NCBI RefSeq assembly: GCF_027172205.1
Contig: NC_070614.1
Coordinates: 1,870,001-1,934,000 of the forward strand
Length of the DNA: 64,000 nt
From: Podarcis raffonei
Taxonomy: Eukaryota; Chordata; Lepidosauria; Squamata; Lacertidae
Reading direction: 5' to 3'
Part shown: piece after piece, positions 21,143-32,690 of the stretch
Layout of the letters: each line of letters starts with the position of its first letter
How positions within the stretch are numbered: the stretch's first letter is position 1
Translations under genes and position numbers: made by a program
The notes under the pieces: model-generated
Databases searched by the model: none
Seen by the model: only the letters and a program-made list of their open reading frames with translations
Told to the model about the DNA's origin: nothing

Positions 21143-23045
21143 ATTTAATTGTAGCGTGTGGATCTCTGGGTGGCCTGGGGGGATGTTTTCTCATGGCTTC
21201 TTTTCCCATCTTCTCTCGCTTTTTTCCTCTTTGAGGAGAGACTGTAGCTCTTGGAGAAACAAGACCTTTCTGAGGTGTTAATGCCATGAACTCCTCCATT
21301 GTAGGCTCAGGTTGTATATATGTGTAAATAAGCTGTATATCCTAAAGACACCCCAGTCTCCGCTGTGCCTCCTTCCCAAAAGGACGAGCCCTGAGTCAGA
21401 GCCTGGGAAGAAAATGTGGACCTTGCTTTCCCATTCAGGAGGTCAAGCTTATGTGTCTCTTCCTCCCCACTCTTTTATATTTATAACAGCGCTGTGAGTT
21501 AGGGGATCTTAAGTTCGTGGAGGTACATAAGCCAGAACTCACCAACAGATTGCAAGGAGTGAGGGCAGGAGGCAGGCGCTCAGTCCGTGTTCAGCTACAC
21601 CCCAGGAAATCCTGTTGGCATCTCTGCTTATCCTCCTTTTGACCACAGGCCCTGAATGAGGTTTCCCTACTGAGATCTGTGCAGTGCATTCAGCACAGCT
21701 TCTTGCAAAACTTGCATTTTGGTTTGCTTGTTTTTAAGGAGCAATCTTCTAGTCCTCATGGTTAAAAAAGACCAGGCTTGAAATGAGTGCATGCAGGGCA
21801 GGAGCAAGAAAGACCTTTAGAGACTCCAGGCACCAGGAAAGATGATGATGCTCCTCCTATATGCAATTCAAATGAAAGTAACATTATATTTTTTTAGCTG
21901 ACACAAAACTTATACCATGTGCAACACATGACAGGGTTTGATTCCTTTGCATTATTTGGATCTATGTTAGTGGGATGCTCCACTCTCCCCGGTTTAGTGG
22001 GAGATAATAAAAAGAGAACAGAAAAATTAGGGGAAAGTGTGGTGGGCACAGTGCAAGGAAGTCTAACACAGTTCTGATTTTTCTCAGGATGATGACTTCA
22101 GTGCCTTTTTTGAAATGTTAAATTATTGTTAAAAATGTTTGTGTTTGTTGTGTGCCCCTGCTTTGCTGGTGCTCTAAGAATGCCCTTAGCCTCCCTGTTG
22201 GCTGATCCAGAAGTCTGAAAATGTCTAGGTGAGGGTGTGTGCCGTGTCCAACCCATCCTTCTCCAGCCTGGGGACCTCCAGCTCTCATCGGCCCCTCCCA
22301 AGACACCAGCTTGACAAAGTCTGGCATAACCATTTGCCTCTCCTTGTGGGTTGTTTAAAAGGGCAAAGGGCAGAGCTGCACTATGCGCTGAAAGCACATC
22401 AGCACACATGGCTCCCCCCCCCAGGCTGGGTGCTGCCGTCTCTGCAGGGCCACCATTTGCAGCCTCCTTGGCTTTAACGCTGTGGAGTCAGGTGGACCGG
22501 GAGGAGAGAAAGGACATAGATTCCTAAATCCACTTTTTCTTTTAAGCACTGTAAAGCTTCTGGCTTATATGTCATGGGAGCACCAGAGTGCTTGGCCTGA
22601 GAGGTCCCTTCCCCTGCATGCAGGCAAAGACAGTCTCCATAAATCTCTGCAGCAAGTCAGGAATTGGCCGAGGAATCTGGATGCAGACTTGCTGACCCAG
22701 CGAAAAACTTCCTTGGCCAACCAAATTAGAAGCGGTGCCAGGCCGAGAGGTTTTGAGTGAGCTTTTTTTTTTTTTGGTCAAATTGCAAGTTGGTTTGAAG
22801 TGTTCCCACAAAGCTGCAGCACACCCCACAAGAGCTAAATTACAGAGCGGCTGCCAGGCCAAGGAGGCTGTGCAAGAAGACCTGGGCAAGGTTGGGGGGC
22901 AGCGGCAGGACGTGGCCAAGGAAGGCAGGAGCTGTGCCGGCTCAGTTTTCGGGCTAGAGGAGTGGAAATAAGGCACAGCTCTGAAAGTGTGATAGAGAAG
23001 GGGCTTGCCAGCTTCTGTTTACAGACCAGCCCTTATTCTAGCTCC
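21143..23045. other. Intergenic, few recognisable features
   Basis: No gene is recognised. A MITE-like remnant (tccagcctggggacctccagctctcatc) lies near 22262-22290, and a run of T lies at 22764-22778. ORFs here are short and overlap on both strands. Confidence 0.4.
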
Positions 23046-23049
23046 TGGC

Positions 23050-23212
23050 AGAATCATGGAATTGTAGCATTGCAAAGGACCCCTTGGGGTCATCTAATCC
23101 AGCCCCTGCAATGCAGGAATCACAGCTGAAGACGCCCTGACAAGGCGGCTGCCCAGCCTGGGCTTAAAAATCTCCAGTGGAGAAGTGTGCACCAACTTCC
23201 AAGTCGCAACTA
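23050..23212 (-). mobile_element. CR1 LINE 3' end
   Basis: The reverse complement of a CR1 3' end: gaatcatggaattgtagc, ccccttggggtcatctaatc and cagcccctgcaatgcagg, followed by tctccagtggag-like ORF2 C-terminal sequence. Confidence 0.75.
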
Positions 23213-23225
23213 TGCCTACTGGGCT

Positions 23226-23740
23226 ATTTTTTATTTTTTTTTTAAAAAAAAGGTAATTGATTATAAAAATTAATTAAGGATAAAAATATTTATATACAAC
23301 TATATAAAAACATTGCAGTAGTACGTAAAACCATGCAATAAAAACAACATAAAAAAAATTAAAAGCAGAAATCAGTTTACTATTGTGAAAAGATATGACC
23401 TACGTAAGCCTGGCAGAATAGAAAAGTCTTCAGGAGTCGTGTAAATGTTGGCACCAATGTTGCCTGTGAATCTCTAGTGGCAGAGTGTTCCCCAGGACAG
23501 TGCCAATGACACCAAAGCCTCAGTTTCTTATTGTTGTCAAATGAGCCTCGCCAACTTGGGGAACGACCGGTGACGCTCCTGCAGATAATCCCAGTGATCT
23601 CGCTGGGGTGTCAGGGTTCAGGCACTCCCTTATGTACCCTGGACCTAAGTTGTTTGAGGCTTTGTGAATTAGCACAAGGACCTTGAACCTGGCTCAGCAG
23701 CCAGTGCAGATGCTCAACTACAGAGTTGTGCCACTTCTTA
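23226..23740 (-). mobile_element. L2-type LINE 3' end, second copy of the 11290 family
   Basis: It aligns with 11290-11790 along its length (see that entry for the shared blocks) and is in the same orientation. The low-coordinate end is the A/T-rich tail. It is 5'-truncated and non-coding. Confidence 0.6.
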
Positions 23741-23779
23741 AGGCCCATTCAAACTTCCTTTTGCACCGTGCTTTCTTTT

Positions 23780-23925
23780 TCTTTCCCCCAAAGATTTCTA
23801 TTACAGTTTTCACAATACAATAAAATAGTATCTAGAGCAAATAAAATCAAAAAGACAAGAAGAGGAGAGAGAGAATAACAAGAAAAGAAAGGAAAGAGAA
23901 AAAGAATAGGTGGGGGGTATAGTAA
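23780..23925 (-). mobile_element. Possible L1-type 3' tail
   Basis: The stretch has the look of a truncated L1-like 3' end on the minus strand, with gattttctattac-like and gttttcacaatacaataaa sequence followed by an A/G-rich tail. Evidence is compositional and weak. Confidence 0.3.
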
Positions 23926-24540
23926 TGATCATAATGAAACATAAAACTTTAAAGTTCTGAGTGGCTTTCCCCCCTTTTTCCCTGGGAAAACCTGCTCTTT
24001 AATGCTGAATCGGAACAGGCAGCAATTTGCAGAAGACTTGAATTGCTGTTTGTTGCACTTCAGCTTTAAAGAGTGAGTTTTCTCAGGGAAACCTCTGGGG
24101 TGGAAAGAACGCTCAGACACAGAGCTTTAAAGCCAGACGTGTGCCTGGAAAGCACTGAGCAAAAAGGTAAGCGTGGACTAAATGAAAAAATCCCAGGGAG
24201 ACAGGGGAGTTGCTCCACCACCTTTATCATTTTGGCTGTCCTTTTCTGAACCTTCTCCAACTGCACATGATCCTTCTTGAGCTGAGGCCACCGTAATGCA
24301 AGGAGGGGAGCAGAGATTTATGACCCAAACCTGCCAGGCTTTCAGCTTCATGGAAGCAGACATATGGGAAGATGCAGGTGCAGGGACTGATGTGTGGTGG
24401 CCCCATGAGGCCTAGGAAGTGCCTTGCAGCTCCTGCATGGAAGATGGGGTTGGACCAGAGGACCTCCTGGCACAGTCTCCCTCTGCTGCTGGACACATTC
24501 AGGGGGAGGATCAGTGGGCACACTTGATAGTAACATCCTC

Positions 24541-24842
24541 CCGCGTTGCTGTCCTTCCCCAGCAGACAAGATGGCGAAGTAGAGGACGGGGGCTGGCTCA
24601 CTCAAGGGGGGCTTTGAGGGTCGCAGGGGAAAGGCGGGCGAGGGGGGAGGACCCAGCAGAACAGGGGTTTTGGGGAGGGTCCCTCAGAAGGTGGCGGACC
24701 CTCCTTCCTTCCCTGGAGGGTTTTGAGAGGCAGAGACCAGGCGGCCACCTGTCAGGGTTCCTCAGCCATCACTCCTGCATCGCAGGAGGGCGGACTCGAG
24801 GACACTTGGAGGGCCCCTTCCGCTCTGCAGCTCCGTGATTCT
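24541..24842 (+). pseudogene. Copy of ISCU exon 1/intron 1 fused to a CR1 3' end
   Basis: This segment matches the reverse complement of 49535-49920, the start of ISCU. It has agcagacaagatggcg (the ISCU start-codon context), then lacks about 90 bp of exon 1, resumes at the exon end/donor (aag-tag-ggacgggggctgg), and follows ISCU intron 1 to the end of the CR1 fragment in that intron (ctccgtgattct). I count about six differences in roughly 265 aligned bases, so the copy is recent. The copy stops where the CR1 stops. One explanation is a transcript that began at the ISCU promoter, ended at the CR1 3' end and was reverse-transcribed; a small inverted segmental duplication is the alternative. The remaining reading frame (ATG GCG AAG TAG) encodes nothing. 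Confidence 0.8.
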
Positions 24843-25487
24843 CTAGAAATTGATCTGTGAATTTCCAAATGACCCACATTTATGCCCTCCAGATGTGACC
24901 CTCCAGAGTACAGTATTTTTTGTAGTTCTCCAAAGTTTGGGATTCTCCAAAGCCAGCTGCTGCCATCTCCTCCCTCCCCCCAATATGCAGGGGGCTATTT
25001 AGGTTTAGGTTTCCCCTCCCACCTCCCTGGCTTCTGCCCTCCTTTTCCCCCAGTTAAGCCCAAACTGGCCCCCCAGTCATCTTGGTCCCCACACTCCTGC
25101 GCTTCCCTGGAAGGTCACACTCCGTTTTCCTTCTGAAGAACAAAATGACTAAACATCTCTGCCCCGCCTCTGCCTCCCTCTTCCCATCCTCATTTTCTTT
25201 CTGTTTCTCACGGGAAATGCATTATTTGGGGAATCTTAAGTGACATGTCACAGCAATATATTTATGAGGCTGATAAGGAATTTTGGACCTTTTAAAAAAG
25301 AAGAAGAAAAAGAAGAAGCCCTTAACCCTTACTCGGCTCCTTCCACACAATCTCTTCCTCTCTCTAAGGAACGCAGAGAAAAACTTCAGGTTCCTGGAAT
25401 TTTTTTTGGGGGGGGGAGGAATGAAGTGATGCTTCTTTCAGGAACCCTTAATAGTTTATTGCAATCATCACGGAGTGGAGCTGTTCA
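24843..25487. other. Intergenic, no feature recognised
   Basis: No gene or confident repeat. A purine-rich simple stretch (aaaaaagaagaagaaaaagaa) lies at 25293-25318. Confidence 0.4.
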
Positions 25488-25622
25488 TTGCAGGATAAAC
25501 AAAGAGTCTTATGGCACCTTAAAGTCTAACAAATTTATTATAGCATAAAGTTTTGTGGCGTCCCTCTCACTTCATCAGACATGTGTAATCTTGTCGTGAG
25601 TTGCAAGTATATGGTTGGTGGG
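25488..25622 (-). mobile_element. Amniote interspersed repeat (LINE 3'-end type)
   Basis: The minus strand reads tgatgaagtgagagggacgc, then ataataaatttgttagactt and aaggtgccataagactctt. I recognise this block from a repeat widespread in reptiles and turtles. I cannot name the family. Confidence 0.5.
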
Positions 25623-25924
25623 TTATAAATATGAAGGTCAGAAGGAAATTTAATGTGGGAAAGTGCAGACACAGTGATATTAAGTACCTAATTCACAGAG
25701 GCAACCCACAAAACAGTTGTTGATAACAGGGACACCCCCAGCATCGGTAAGTCAAGTAGCATACAAAATGTGCTAAAATCCTTTGTTTTGGTTCATTCCA
25801 CAAGTGATAGAACTGAATCCCTGGATATATTGTAATTCATCTTTCTCAGTTCCTAACATTGCATCTGATCCCTGTTATAGAAGTGTGACCAATGAAAGGA
25901 GGATTGAAAAAGGAAGCTGTTAAG

Positions 25925-26345
25925 AACATGAGAAGAGCCAGCAGATCCAGCCCAGCAGCATCTTCTCACTGGGGGCAACCAGATGTCCTCTAGGAGCTGA
26001 GCCCGAGAGCAACACTCTCCAGCAAGTGGGATTCAGAAGCCTTGCTGCCTCGACTGCAGAAGGAGAGCACAGCCATTTTGACTAGTAGCCTTATCCTCTG
26101 TGATCCACCCCCCGCCCCGTCCTCTAAAAGAGCCATTCCAGTTGATGGCCATCACTGTCTCCTGTGGGAGTGAGTTCCACGGTGTGCTACACGAAAAAGC
26201 CCTTCCTCTTCTCTGTCCTGAATCTGACAGCATTCAAGCTTTATGGGATGTCCCCGGGGTCTGAGAGAGGAAGACTTTTCTCTGTCGTCTTTCTCCATGC
26301 ACGCGTCATTTTATCATGTCACCTCTGGGAAGAATGTTCTCTGGG
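25925..26345 (-). mobile_element. CR1-type LINE 3' end
   Basis: On the minus strand the order is ORF2 C-terminal block (ctcccacaggagacagtgat, ggccatcaactggaatggct, ttttagagga), then the 3' UTR with ctgctggagag and ending in ctgctggatctgctggctct. Upstream of the block, the tgtagcacaccgtggaactc context matches CR1 copies elsewhere. The copy is decayed. Confidence 0.65.
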
Positions 26346-26399
26346 GAGATGATTTTAATCCCACCAACCATCACCCCCCACTTCCTAACTCCTCAGCTG

Positions 26400-26960
26400 C
26401 TTGCCTTGATAAACACCCCCCCCCCGGCCCTCGCCTTGCTGGGAGCTTTCCCCTCGGAGGGATGCGCAGACGGAGCAAAACTTTATCCAGCCTCTTTCCC
26501 TCTCCTTCCCTCCCAGCTTGGAGGGCGGCTGCCTGCGGGAGAAAGGGGGAGGGAAAGGAGAGCCGCATGTGGGGGGCTGCCCTCCCCTTCCTTCCCTCCC
26601 TCCCTCCCTCCCTGTCCCCACATGAAACCAGACTTAATGCAAAAAAGCTGGCCAGGCACAGAAGCGGCCAAGCTCGGAGGAGGAAGGGGCTCGCTCAGCA
26701 GCAGAGCAGGCGGCCAGGGGGCCAGCAGAAGACGGCCAAGTTTCCTCTCCCGTGAGTAAATGCCCGCAACTCCCCACCCTCGCCCTAAACCTGGGGGGCC
26801 CATCGCCACCCCATCTTTTCTCAACTCCCGCTGACTTCTGGCAGGCTTGCAACTGCTGCTCAGCCTTTTGGGGCGGGCAGGATGGGGCCCCACAAAAGCC
26901 TCGCCTGCTTGGGAAGGGGGTGGCTCAAGGGGGACGGAGCAACCCCCCTGTAAGAAAAGG
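26400..26960 (+). promoter_or_regulatory. GC-rich block, probable TMEM119 promoter/CpG island
   Basis: The base composition switches here to high GC, with CpG dinucleotides and a pyrimidine tract of ccctcc repeats (26582-26612). A strong splice donor follows at 26752. It lies 6.3 kb upstream of the TMEM119 coding exon and in the right orientation to be its promoter. This is inferred from position and composition; no transcript evidence is available. Confidence 0.45.
26630..26751 (+). other. TMEM119: Putative non-coding first exon of TMEM119
   Basis: The stretch ends in tcctctccc|gtgagtaa, a near-consensus donor at 26752. The TMEM119 coding exon begins with an acceptor (ttttttccaaag at 33085-33096) placed before the start codon, so at least one upstream non-coding exon is required. 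In mammals TMEM119 also has a first exon that is entirely 5' UTR. The start of this exon is not determined. Confidence 0.4.
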
Positions 26961-27089
26961 GTGCCGCCTTGGGGGCTTTTAGTTTGGAGAAAAGGCGAAG
27001 AAGATGCAATAGAAGTTCATAAAAGTGTATGTGGCCTGGACAAAGCAGGCAGCGGGAAAATTCCTCCCTCTCTCAGAAGACTAGAATTT

Positions 27090-27475
27090 GGGGCAGCCCA
27101 GGAAGCTGAACGCTGGAAGCTTCAGGGCAGATCAAAGGAATCTATGCAGCTCAGAGTTAAACCATGGAACTTGCTGCCACAGGAGGCAGGGCGTCCGCCA
27201 GCCTGGATGTCTTTAAAAGAGGACCGAAGAAGTTCACGGGGGAGGAGAGGCCAACGCTGGCTGCTGGCCAGACGACTCTGCTCTGCCTCCACAACTGGAA
27301 GCAGCAATGCTTCTGAATGCCAGAAGGGGAGACGGGGCTCTTGGGCTTGGAACCTGCTTGCAGGTTTCCCATGGAGGCATCTGGTAGGGCCCAGTGAGAA
27401 CAGGAGGCTGGGCTAGATGGGCCCCACTTGGCCTGATCCAGCAGCCAGGCTCTTCTGATGTTCCCGTGAAGAGGC
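27090..27475 (+). mobile_element. CR1-type LINE 3' end with ORF2 C-terminus
   Basis: It contains catggaacttgctgccacag, gatgtctttaaaagaggacc, ctctgctctgcctccacaac, and the 3' block aggctgggctagatgggccc with ttggcctgatccagcag. It is in the presumed first intron of TMEM119, same strand. Decayed. Confidence 0.7.
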
Positions 27476-27814
27476 AGAAGGACCCGGTAATCAATGCTGT
27501 CCTAGATGAACCCGTTTTGCTTCTGCCTTGCGCACTGAAGAAGATGAGGCTGCTATTCCCTAGGAAAACTCAAAATTTAGGGGCAGCTCCCTGGGAAATT
27601 CTCCTGCACTGTTGAAATGAACTTTGTGTGTGTGCATATGCAGGAGAACTTCCCAGAGGTCTGTGCCCCAAGACCCCGGCTATGAAGCAGAGATTCCTCA
27701 AGACAACCTGGGGTTTGTGCTTTCCTTGGGATTTGTGGCACACATGGGGGTTTGTGGTCATGCAGTGGCGGGGCTGCAGGGGGAAGAAACATGCAGAGCA
27801 TTCTGCACATGCTC

Positions 27815-28065
27815 AGAGGTGTTAATCATTATTATTTCTTGTATTTATAACCCACATTTTCCTCCAAGAAGCTCAAGGTAGCATATATAGTTCTCCCTCT
27901 CCTTGTTTAATCTCCCCAACAACCCTGTGAGGTAGGTGGGGTTGGGGGCAGTGGCTGGCACCCAAGGTCACCCAGGGAGCTTCATGGCCGAGTGGGGGAT
28001 TTGAACCCTAGTCTCCCAGGTTCTAGTAATCCAGCCCTCCAACCACTACACCACACTGGCTCTTC
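27815..28065 (-). mobile_element. tRNA-derived SINE (MIR/CORE-like type)
   Basis: On the minus strand it starts agccagtgtggtgtagtggt (A box), has actagggttcaaatcccc (B box), then gccatgaagctccctgggtg and accttgggtgccagc, cctacctcacagggttgttg and ggataataa-like 3' sequence ending in AT-rich repeats. The order is that of a full-length SINE. Other copies lie at 52540 (partial) and 53375. Confidence 0.8.
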
Positions 28066-28611
28066 ATATGTCCTGGGGTCTGCTCTCAGCGCTGAAAATG
28101 GGTAATGGGGGAGGGGGCTGAGCTGAAGCCCACCTTCCTTAGCTACCCCTTTGGCCTCCACACCAAAAACATCCATGCAACAAGAGTGGAGGAAAATCAC
28201 AGCTGCTCCTCCTGCCATGGTTCCCTGCCCTGTGGCCAGCAAGTTAGATTCAGGCTCAGATGTGTGCAGCATGGCTCTGCCATTCCTTCCCCGCCCTGCG
28301 GAGTCCTGTGGCAAAATCAGAACACGGGCGTAATCAGGCAGGCTTTGCATGTAAGCCTCACTCCAAATCCACCTGACCTTCTAGGTATTTTGTTCAGGGG
28401 TTACCAACCGACTATCGGGAGGGTGCTGAGGGCACCAGTCCCAGGTGGCCTGCCATGGGGTGTGTGGCATAATGCAGATCTAGAGAGACATAGGAGCACA
28501 GGAAGTGGCCTTCTACTGCCACCCCCGGCCACCGACAGCCTTGGGCTTGCCATGGAACGCCAGCCGTGTCCTGCGGGTGATGATTGTAGCGTTCACATAA
28601 TGTTGATTTCA

Positions 28612-28672
28612 TAGAATCACAGAGTATAGGAAGGGACCCTATGGGTCATCTAGCACTGGTCCCATTTGTGGT
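28612..28672 (-). mobile_element. CR1 LINE terminal fragment
   Basis: catagaatcacagagtatag followed by gaagggaccctatgggtcat is the reverse complement of the CR1 end. Confidence 0.65.
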
Positions 28673-29139
28673 CAGGTGAAGGACAGGCCCAACCCCCATT
28701 GCAACCCAGGAGTCTCTTGAGTTGGTGGTGTTAGTGGTGCCAGTGGAGCAGCGTGTGACCTCAGATTTCTCCTGTGGTGGTTTGTTTTGCTTCTTTAGAG
28801 GATTTGATATCTGTACAAAGACCACATTGTTGTTGGCATCCATCTGTCACCTTTGGGGGTGAAGTCAAGCCGCTGGAAGGCTGCAGCACCTGCTGTGGCT
28901 TGTAGAGATCAATATGGGAGAGACGTGTTTTGTTGCAGCTGGGGCAGATGAAGGCATCCGGTTGTGCTGCTGCAGATGCACCAGGGCGTTTTCTCTCTCT
29001 GAGCTCCAGCACCCATTGAAGCAGGCGGACCGTGGCGGGTCAGCACTTATTGACTGGGGCGGCCCAGCTTAAGGCAGGCCCAGCTGACCAGTGAGAGACA
29101 GTGATCTCTCCCACCGATGGAAGCAACCTGTAGTCCTTG

Positions 29140-29340
29140 TTTTTGCTGTGTTAGCAGCACCAAAGTGACTTCCCCAGGTGCAGGCCTGGGCAGCGTGTCT
29201 GGAGGGTCTGGGCTGCCCAGACAACAAGACCCCCCTCTTGGACTTGCTGATGGGGCCCAAAGGAAAGCAGAGCAATACATTTGGCACCAGCTTGGCCAAA
29301 GGAGCTGCTGGCAGGAGGCGCACAAGGCACCATCCACAGT
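29140..29340 (+). repeat. Unclassified dispersed repeat, copy 2
   Basis: Partner of 2090-2290, same orientation, with the shared blocks listed there. It lies in the presumed TMEM119 intron 1. No family assignment. Confidence 0.55.
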
Positions 29341-30425
29341 GGCTTCAAATAGGAACATAAAGATGAAAAAAACCACCACACCACAGACAAATATAAAGCA
29401 GAAGAATCTGAAGCTACAAAACAGAAGCAAATAAAGCAGTTAATTAGCTATTCATTGCTATTTAATGTGTCATTTTAATTAACTTGTGCATTACTTACTC
29501 TGCACTGTCTTAATATTTCTGAATCAAAGGCAGTATATTCTATTGATGTTAATGTGGGGTGGTTTGATTTTTTTAATATTACTGCCTTTTAAATTATTAT
29601 TATTATTATTAAATTTATATGTTTGAATTGTTAAAGGAGTAGCAATCAAATCAACACTATTATTTGGTAGATCAGCTGCTTTAAGATTGTGGGATGCCTT
29701 TGAAGAATAACAACCTGATGAAAACAAAATTGAATTAAAAGCTTGCATTATGCAGCTGGCTATCTGAGAAGGTTTGTGCTCAGAGTCCAGAGGAAGGTCT
29801 TGCCTGCTGATTTAATTGCCAGTTGATTTGCTCCAGCTCAGAAGAGATGGGGCAGTTCTCAGATTACACAGCTTTTAAAACTAGAGGGGATTTAGGGGAT
29901 ATTTTATGCATCTAGGGAGGAGGAGGAAGAAAGGAGGCAGAGGGATGGGGGAGACTGTGTGCATTTAGAGTTTGAAGAATTTCAGACCCTCCAAATGTCC
30001 CTGTTTTCCAGGGAAACCCCCACATTTACGGAAGCCATTCCCATTTCTGATTTGATCCCGGAATGTCACGCTTTTCCTTAGGACGTTCCTATTTTCATTG
30101 GAGAAATGTTGGAGGGTATGGAGTTATCCAACCCCTGAGCCGTCTGAAGGCAATCCTGTATAGGGAAGGGTTTTTTCTTTTATGTTTTATTATGTTTTTA
30201 TGTATGTTGGAAGCTTTCCAGAGTGGCTGGGGCAACCCAGTCAGATGTGTGGGGTATAAATAGTAAAGAAATCATGGTGGAATGGGATGTTCCTATTTCC
30301 ATCAGAGAAATGTTGGAGGGTATGGAATTTGGCCTGTCACTGGGAACTGGAGAGAGGCTGCAGGCCTTGCACAGATATGGCTGATCCATTTGATGGGATC
30401 CTGCTGTCCCTGGTTCTCAAGGGAG
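29341..30425. other. TMEM119 presumed intron 1, no feature recognised
   Basis: AT-rich sequence with a short (ATT)n run at 29594-29611. Two near-identical short segments, attggagaaatgttggagg at 30098 and atcagagaaatgttggagg at 30301, indicate a local repeat. No exon was identified. Confidence 0.4.
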
Positions 30426-30429
30426 GGTG

Positions 30430-30530
30430 CAAGAACTCTCCTTCCTTGGAGATTTCCAAGCAGAGGTTGGGTGGTCATCTGTGATGGATGCTTTAGCTGA
30501 GACCCTGCATTGCATTTCTGGCAAGCACAA
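30430..30530 (+). mobile_element. CR1 LINE fragment
   Basis: aactctccttccttggagat, ttccaagcagaggttgggtg and ggatgctttagctgagaccc match the part of CR1 just before its 3' end; the terminal repeat itself is missing. Confidence 0.6.
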
Positions 30531-31057
30531 AAGTTCTGGATTCCTGCTGAAGTGTTGCAAGGATGGAGCTCAAATTGGGTTTCATGGTGGGGAGGATATT
30601 GACAGCTTAGCCTCGATAGATCCACAGAGCTTCCATGCCCAAAGGCAGTCTACCTCTGAATGCCAAGGGCTGTAGAGAAACAATTACAGAGGGCCCTTGT
30701 GTCAGTGCCCTGCCTGGATTTTGTGGATCAGGGGCTAAATTGCTCCTAAGGAGAGAAGAGGGAGAGATGATAAAGGAGAAGTTCTTTTCTTGAAGTATCA
30801 TCTGGGTGGAATGTTCCTTTCCAGCGGAAGTGAGAAGCCTAGATATTTGTTGCAAAGGAAACATCCCCATATACGGATTTCAAAAGTCTTTGTAATTTGC
30901 ATTGGATGAAACATCCTTGGAGAGACTGGTCATCAGCTGTGAGCCAGATGGAAACTCCTTGTTCAGAGGCAAGGCAGCTTGGAAGGCCAGATTCTGAGGA
31001 CACACAACAGCGGGTGTCTGCCACCTTCATGCCCTGCTGGTGAGTTTCTCGGACACA

Positions 31058-31140
31058 TCTGGGCTGGTCTCCATTGGACTAGATGAGCTCTGGGCCGGAT
31101 CAGCTGCAGGGCTCTTTTGAGGCTACACATTACCAGATGA
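31058..31140 (+). mobile_element. CR1-type LINE terminal fragment
   Basis: The block ggactagatgagctctgggc followed by cggatcagctgcagggctct is the 3' signature of the family at 10262 and 27090. Confidence 0.5.
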
Positions 31141-31944
31141 TTCATGCAGGGACCTCTGGCTGTTCCAGATGCTGAGGCTGCACACTGGGTTTCAGTTAGC
31201 AGTTTTGCAGGAAGTTAATGTCTCCAAACTTGGCAAAGGTTCTGGGCACGTTGCATTTGAGTCAAGGGGAAACTGCTTGCATCAGGCACAGCCCCTTTCA
31301 GCAGGAACATCTGGACTCTGAATATGTTGCTTAGAAAAAGGAGCAGAGGAGAAGAAAATTCTGGAGGAGCATGTTAGCTTCCAAACATGTGCAGAGTGAC
31401 ACCTCCTGACTGCCAGGCTGGCACTTGGGATTTGGGGTGCAGCACTGAGGGCAGAAGGCAGAGCTCCAGAGAAGGCAGAGAAGTGGGGGGGGAGGAAGCC
31501 CTCTTTGTTTTCCACATTAAAAACTGGGGGGGTGTCACTGGAGAGTCAGAACAGAAACAGCAGCATTTAAACATCTGTCTAGATCTACTGACAGATCCAA
31601 CAGCTGGTGAAGTAAACCTTGAGTTGGATCAGCAGGGGCTGGATGCCTGAGTCTGCGCTCTTCGGTCTGTGTAACAGTTTCCATTGCAAACCTTAAATCT
31701 CAGGAATTTACCCACCAACCACTGTGGTGTGCTCAGGCCAGGATCTGATCAGGCTCAGAGATTTATTAGAACTCCTAAACCAGTAAGCTCCCAACTCTGC
31801 ATGTTGAGAAATAAATGAATTTAGACCATCCAAACATCTCTGTCGGCCCAAAGCCCACCCCTCTCACTGTATGCTCCCCTCCTGAGAGGGGGGTCTTTTG
31901 ATCTCCTTCTGCCTCAGACTCTTGACTGGATGGCATTAGGAGCG

Positions 31945-32206
31945 GTCAATCACGCCTGACTGTACGGACAGACCAGAAATAGCCTCCTTCAGAGAAGGCT
32001 GCCTGCCTGAGCCGCTCTTCTGGGCTGACACATACAGAGTTGGCTTCTGCAGAGCTATGAGTCACTGCCATATCCCTGGTCTTAATCCACCTCGCCCAGT
32101 CTTCTCTACTCTGACTGGCAGCTCCTCTCCACCACCTGCTCCCTGAGATGCTGCCGGGAGATGAACCTTCCGCATGTGCAGCAGGTGTTCTGCCATTGAG
32201 CAATGG
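31945..32206 (-). mobile_element. tRNA-derived SINE fragment
   Basis: The reverse strand of 32098-32206 is the tRNA-related head, with ccattgctcaatggcagaac and the B-box-like aggttcatctcccggc. The lower-coordinate part is more decayed, so only the head is certain. Confidence 0.5.
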
Positions 32207-32454
32207 AACAATGTTCGTCCCAAGTCATAGGCGGTGGGCAAGTCGTCTGAGGGCAATTCTCTTGGAGAAAACTTAGCCTTTGACACCACAAGGAAACCTT
32301 TTCCATTTTAATTCAGAAAAAGAGTTTGCCTTGATTATTAGTGAAAATGAGAGAGGGGAAAACTATTTTGCATCTCATTTTGGGGGGAGGGTTGCAGGGG
32401 GACCACCACTATCCCAGGCAGTGGAGAGTGACTTTTAAATTTGGCTTTGGGGAA

Positions 32455-32690
32455 GGCAGTGGATCAAATGAGAAGAAAGGAGCTTCTGACTAAATATTAG
32501 GAAGAACCTCCTGAGGGTAAGAGCGGAATGAAGTGCCTCGGAAGGTGATGGGCTCCCTTCATTGGAGGCTTATAAGTAGAGTAGGATAGCTGTCAGGGAT
32601 TCTTTTGCTGCCATTTTGCATTGCAGAGGGTTGGGCTAGATGTCCCTTGGGGTCCCTTCCAACTCTGCAGTTCCACAATTCCATTAGCCA
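32455..32690 (+). mobile_element. CR1 LINE 3' end
   Basis: On the plus strand: aggagcttctgactaaatat, gaagtgcctcggaaggtgat, ttcattggaggcttataagt, agggttgggctagatgtccc, and cccttccaactctgcagttc. It is a short 5'-truncated copy about 400 bp upstream of the TMEM119 coding exon. Confidence 0.8.

Noticed and set aside
24419-24838. 139-codon ORF nearly identical to one antisense-frame reading at 49539-49934
   Set aside because: The match is explained by the duplicated ISCU intron/CR1 segment and is not a conserved protein.
26243-26893. Several overlapping ORFs of 130-170 codons near the GC-rich block
   Set aside because: Overlapping on both strands in low-complexity GC-rich DNA; better explained as a promoter region and 5' UTR.
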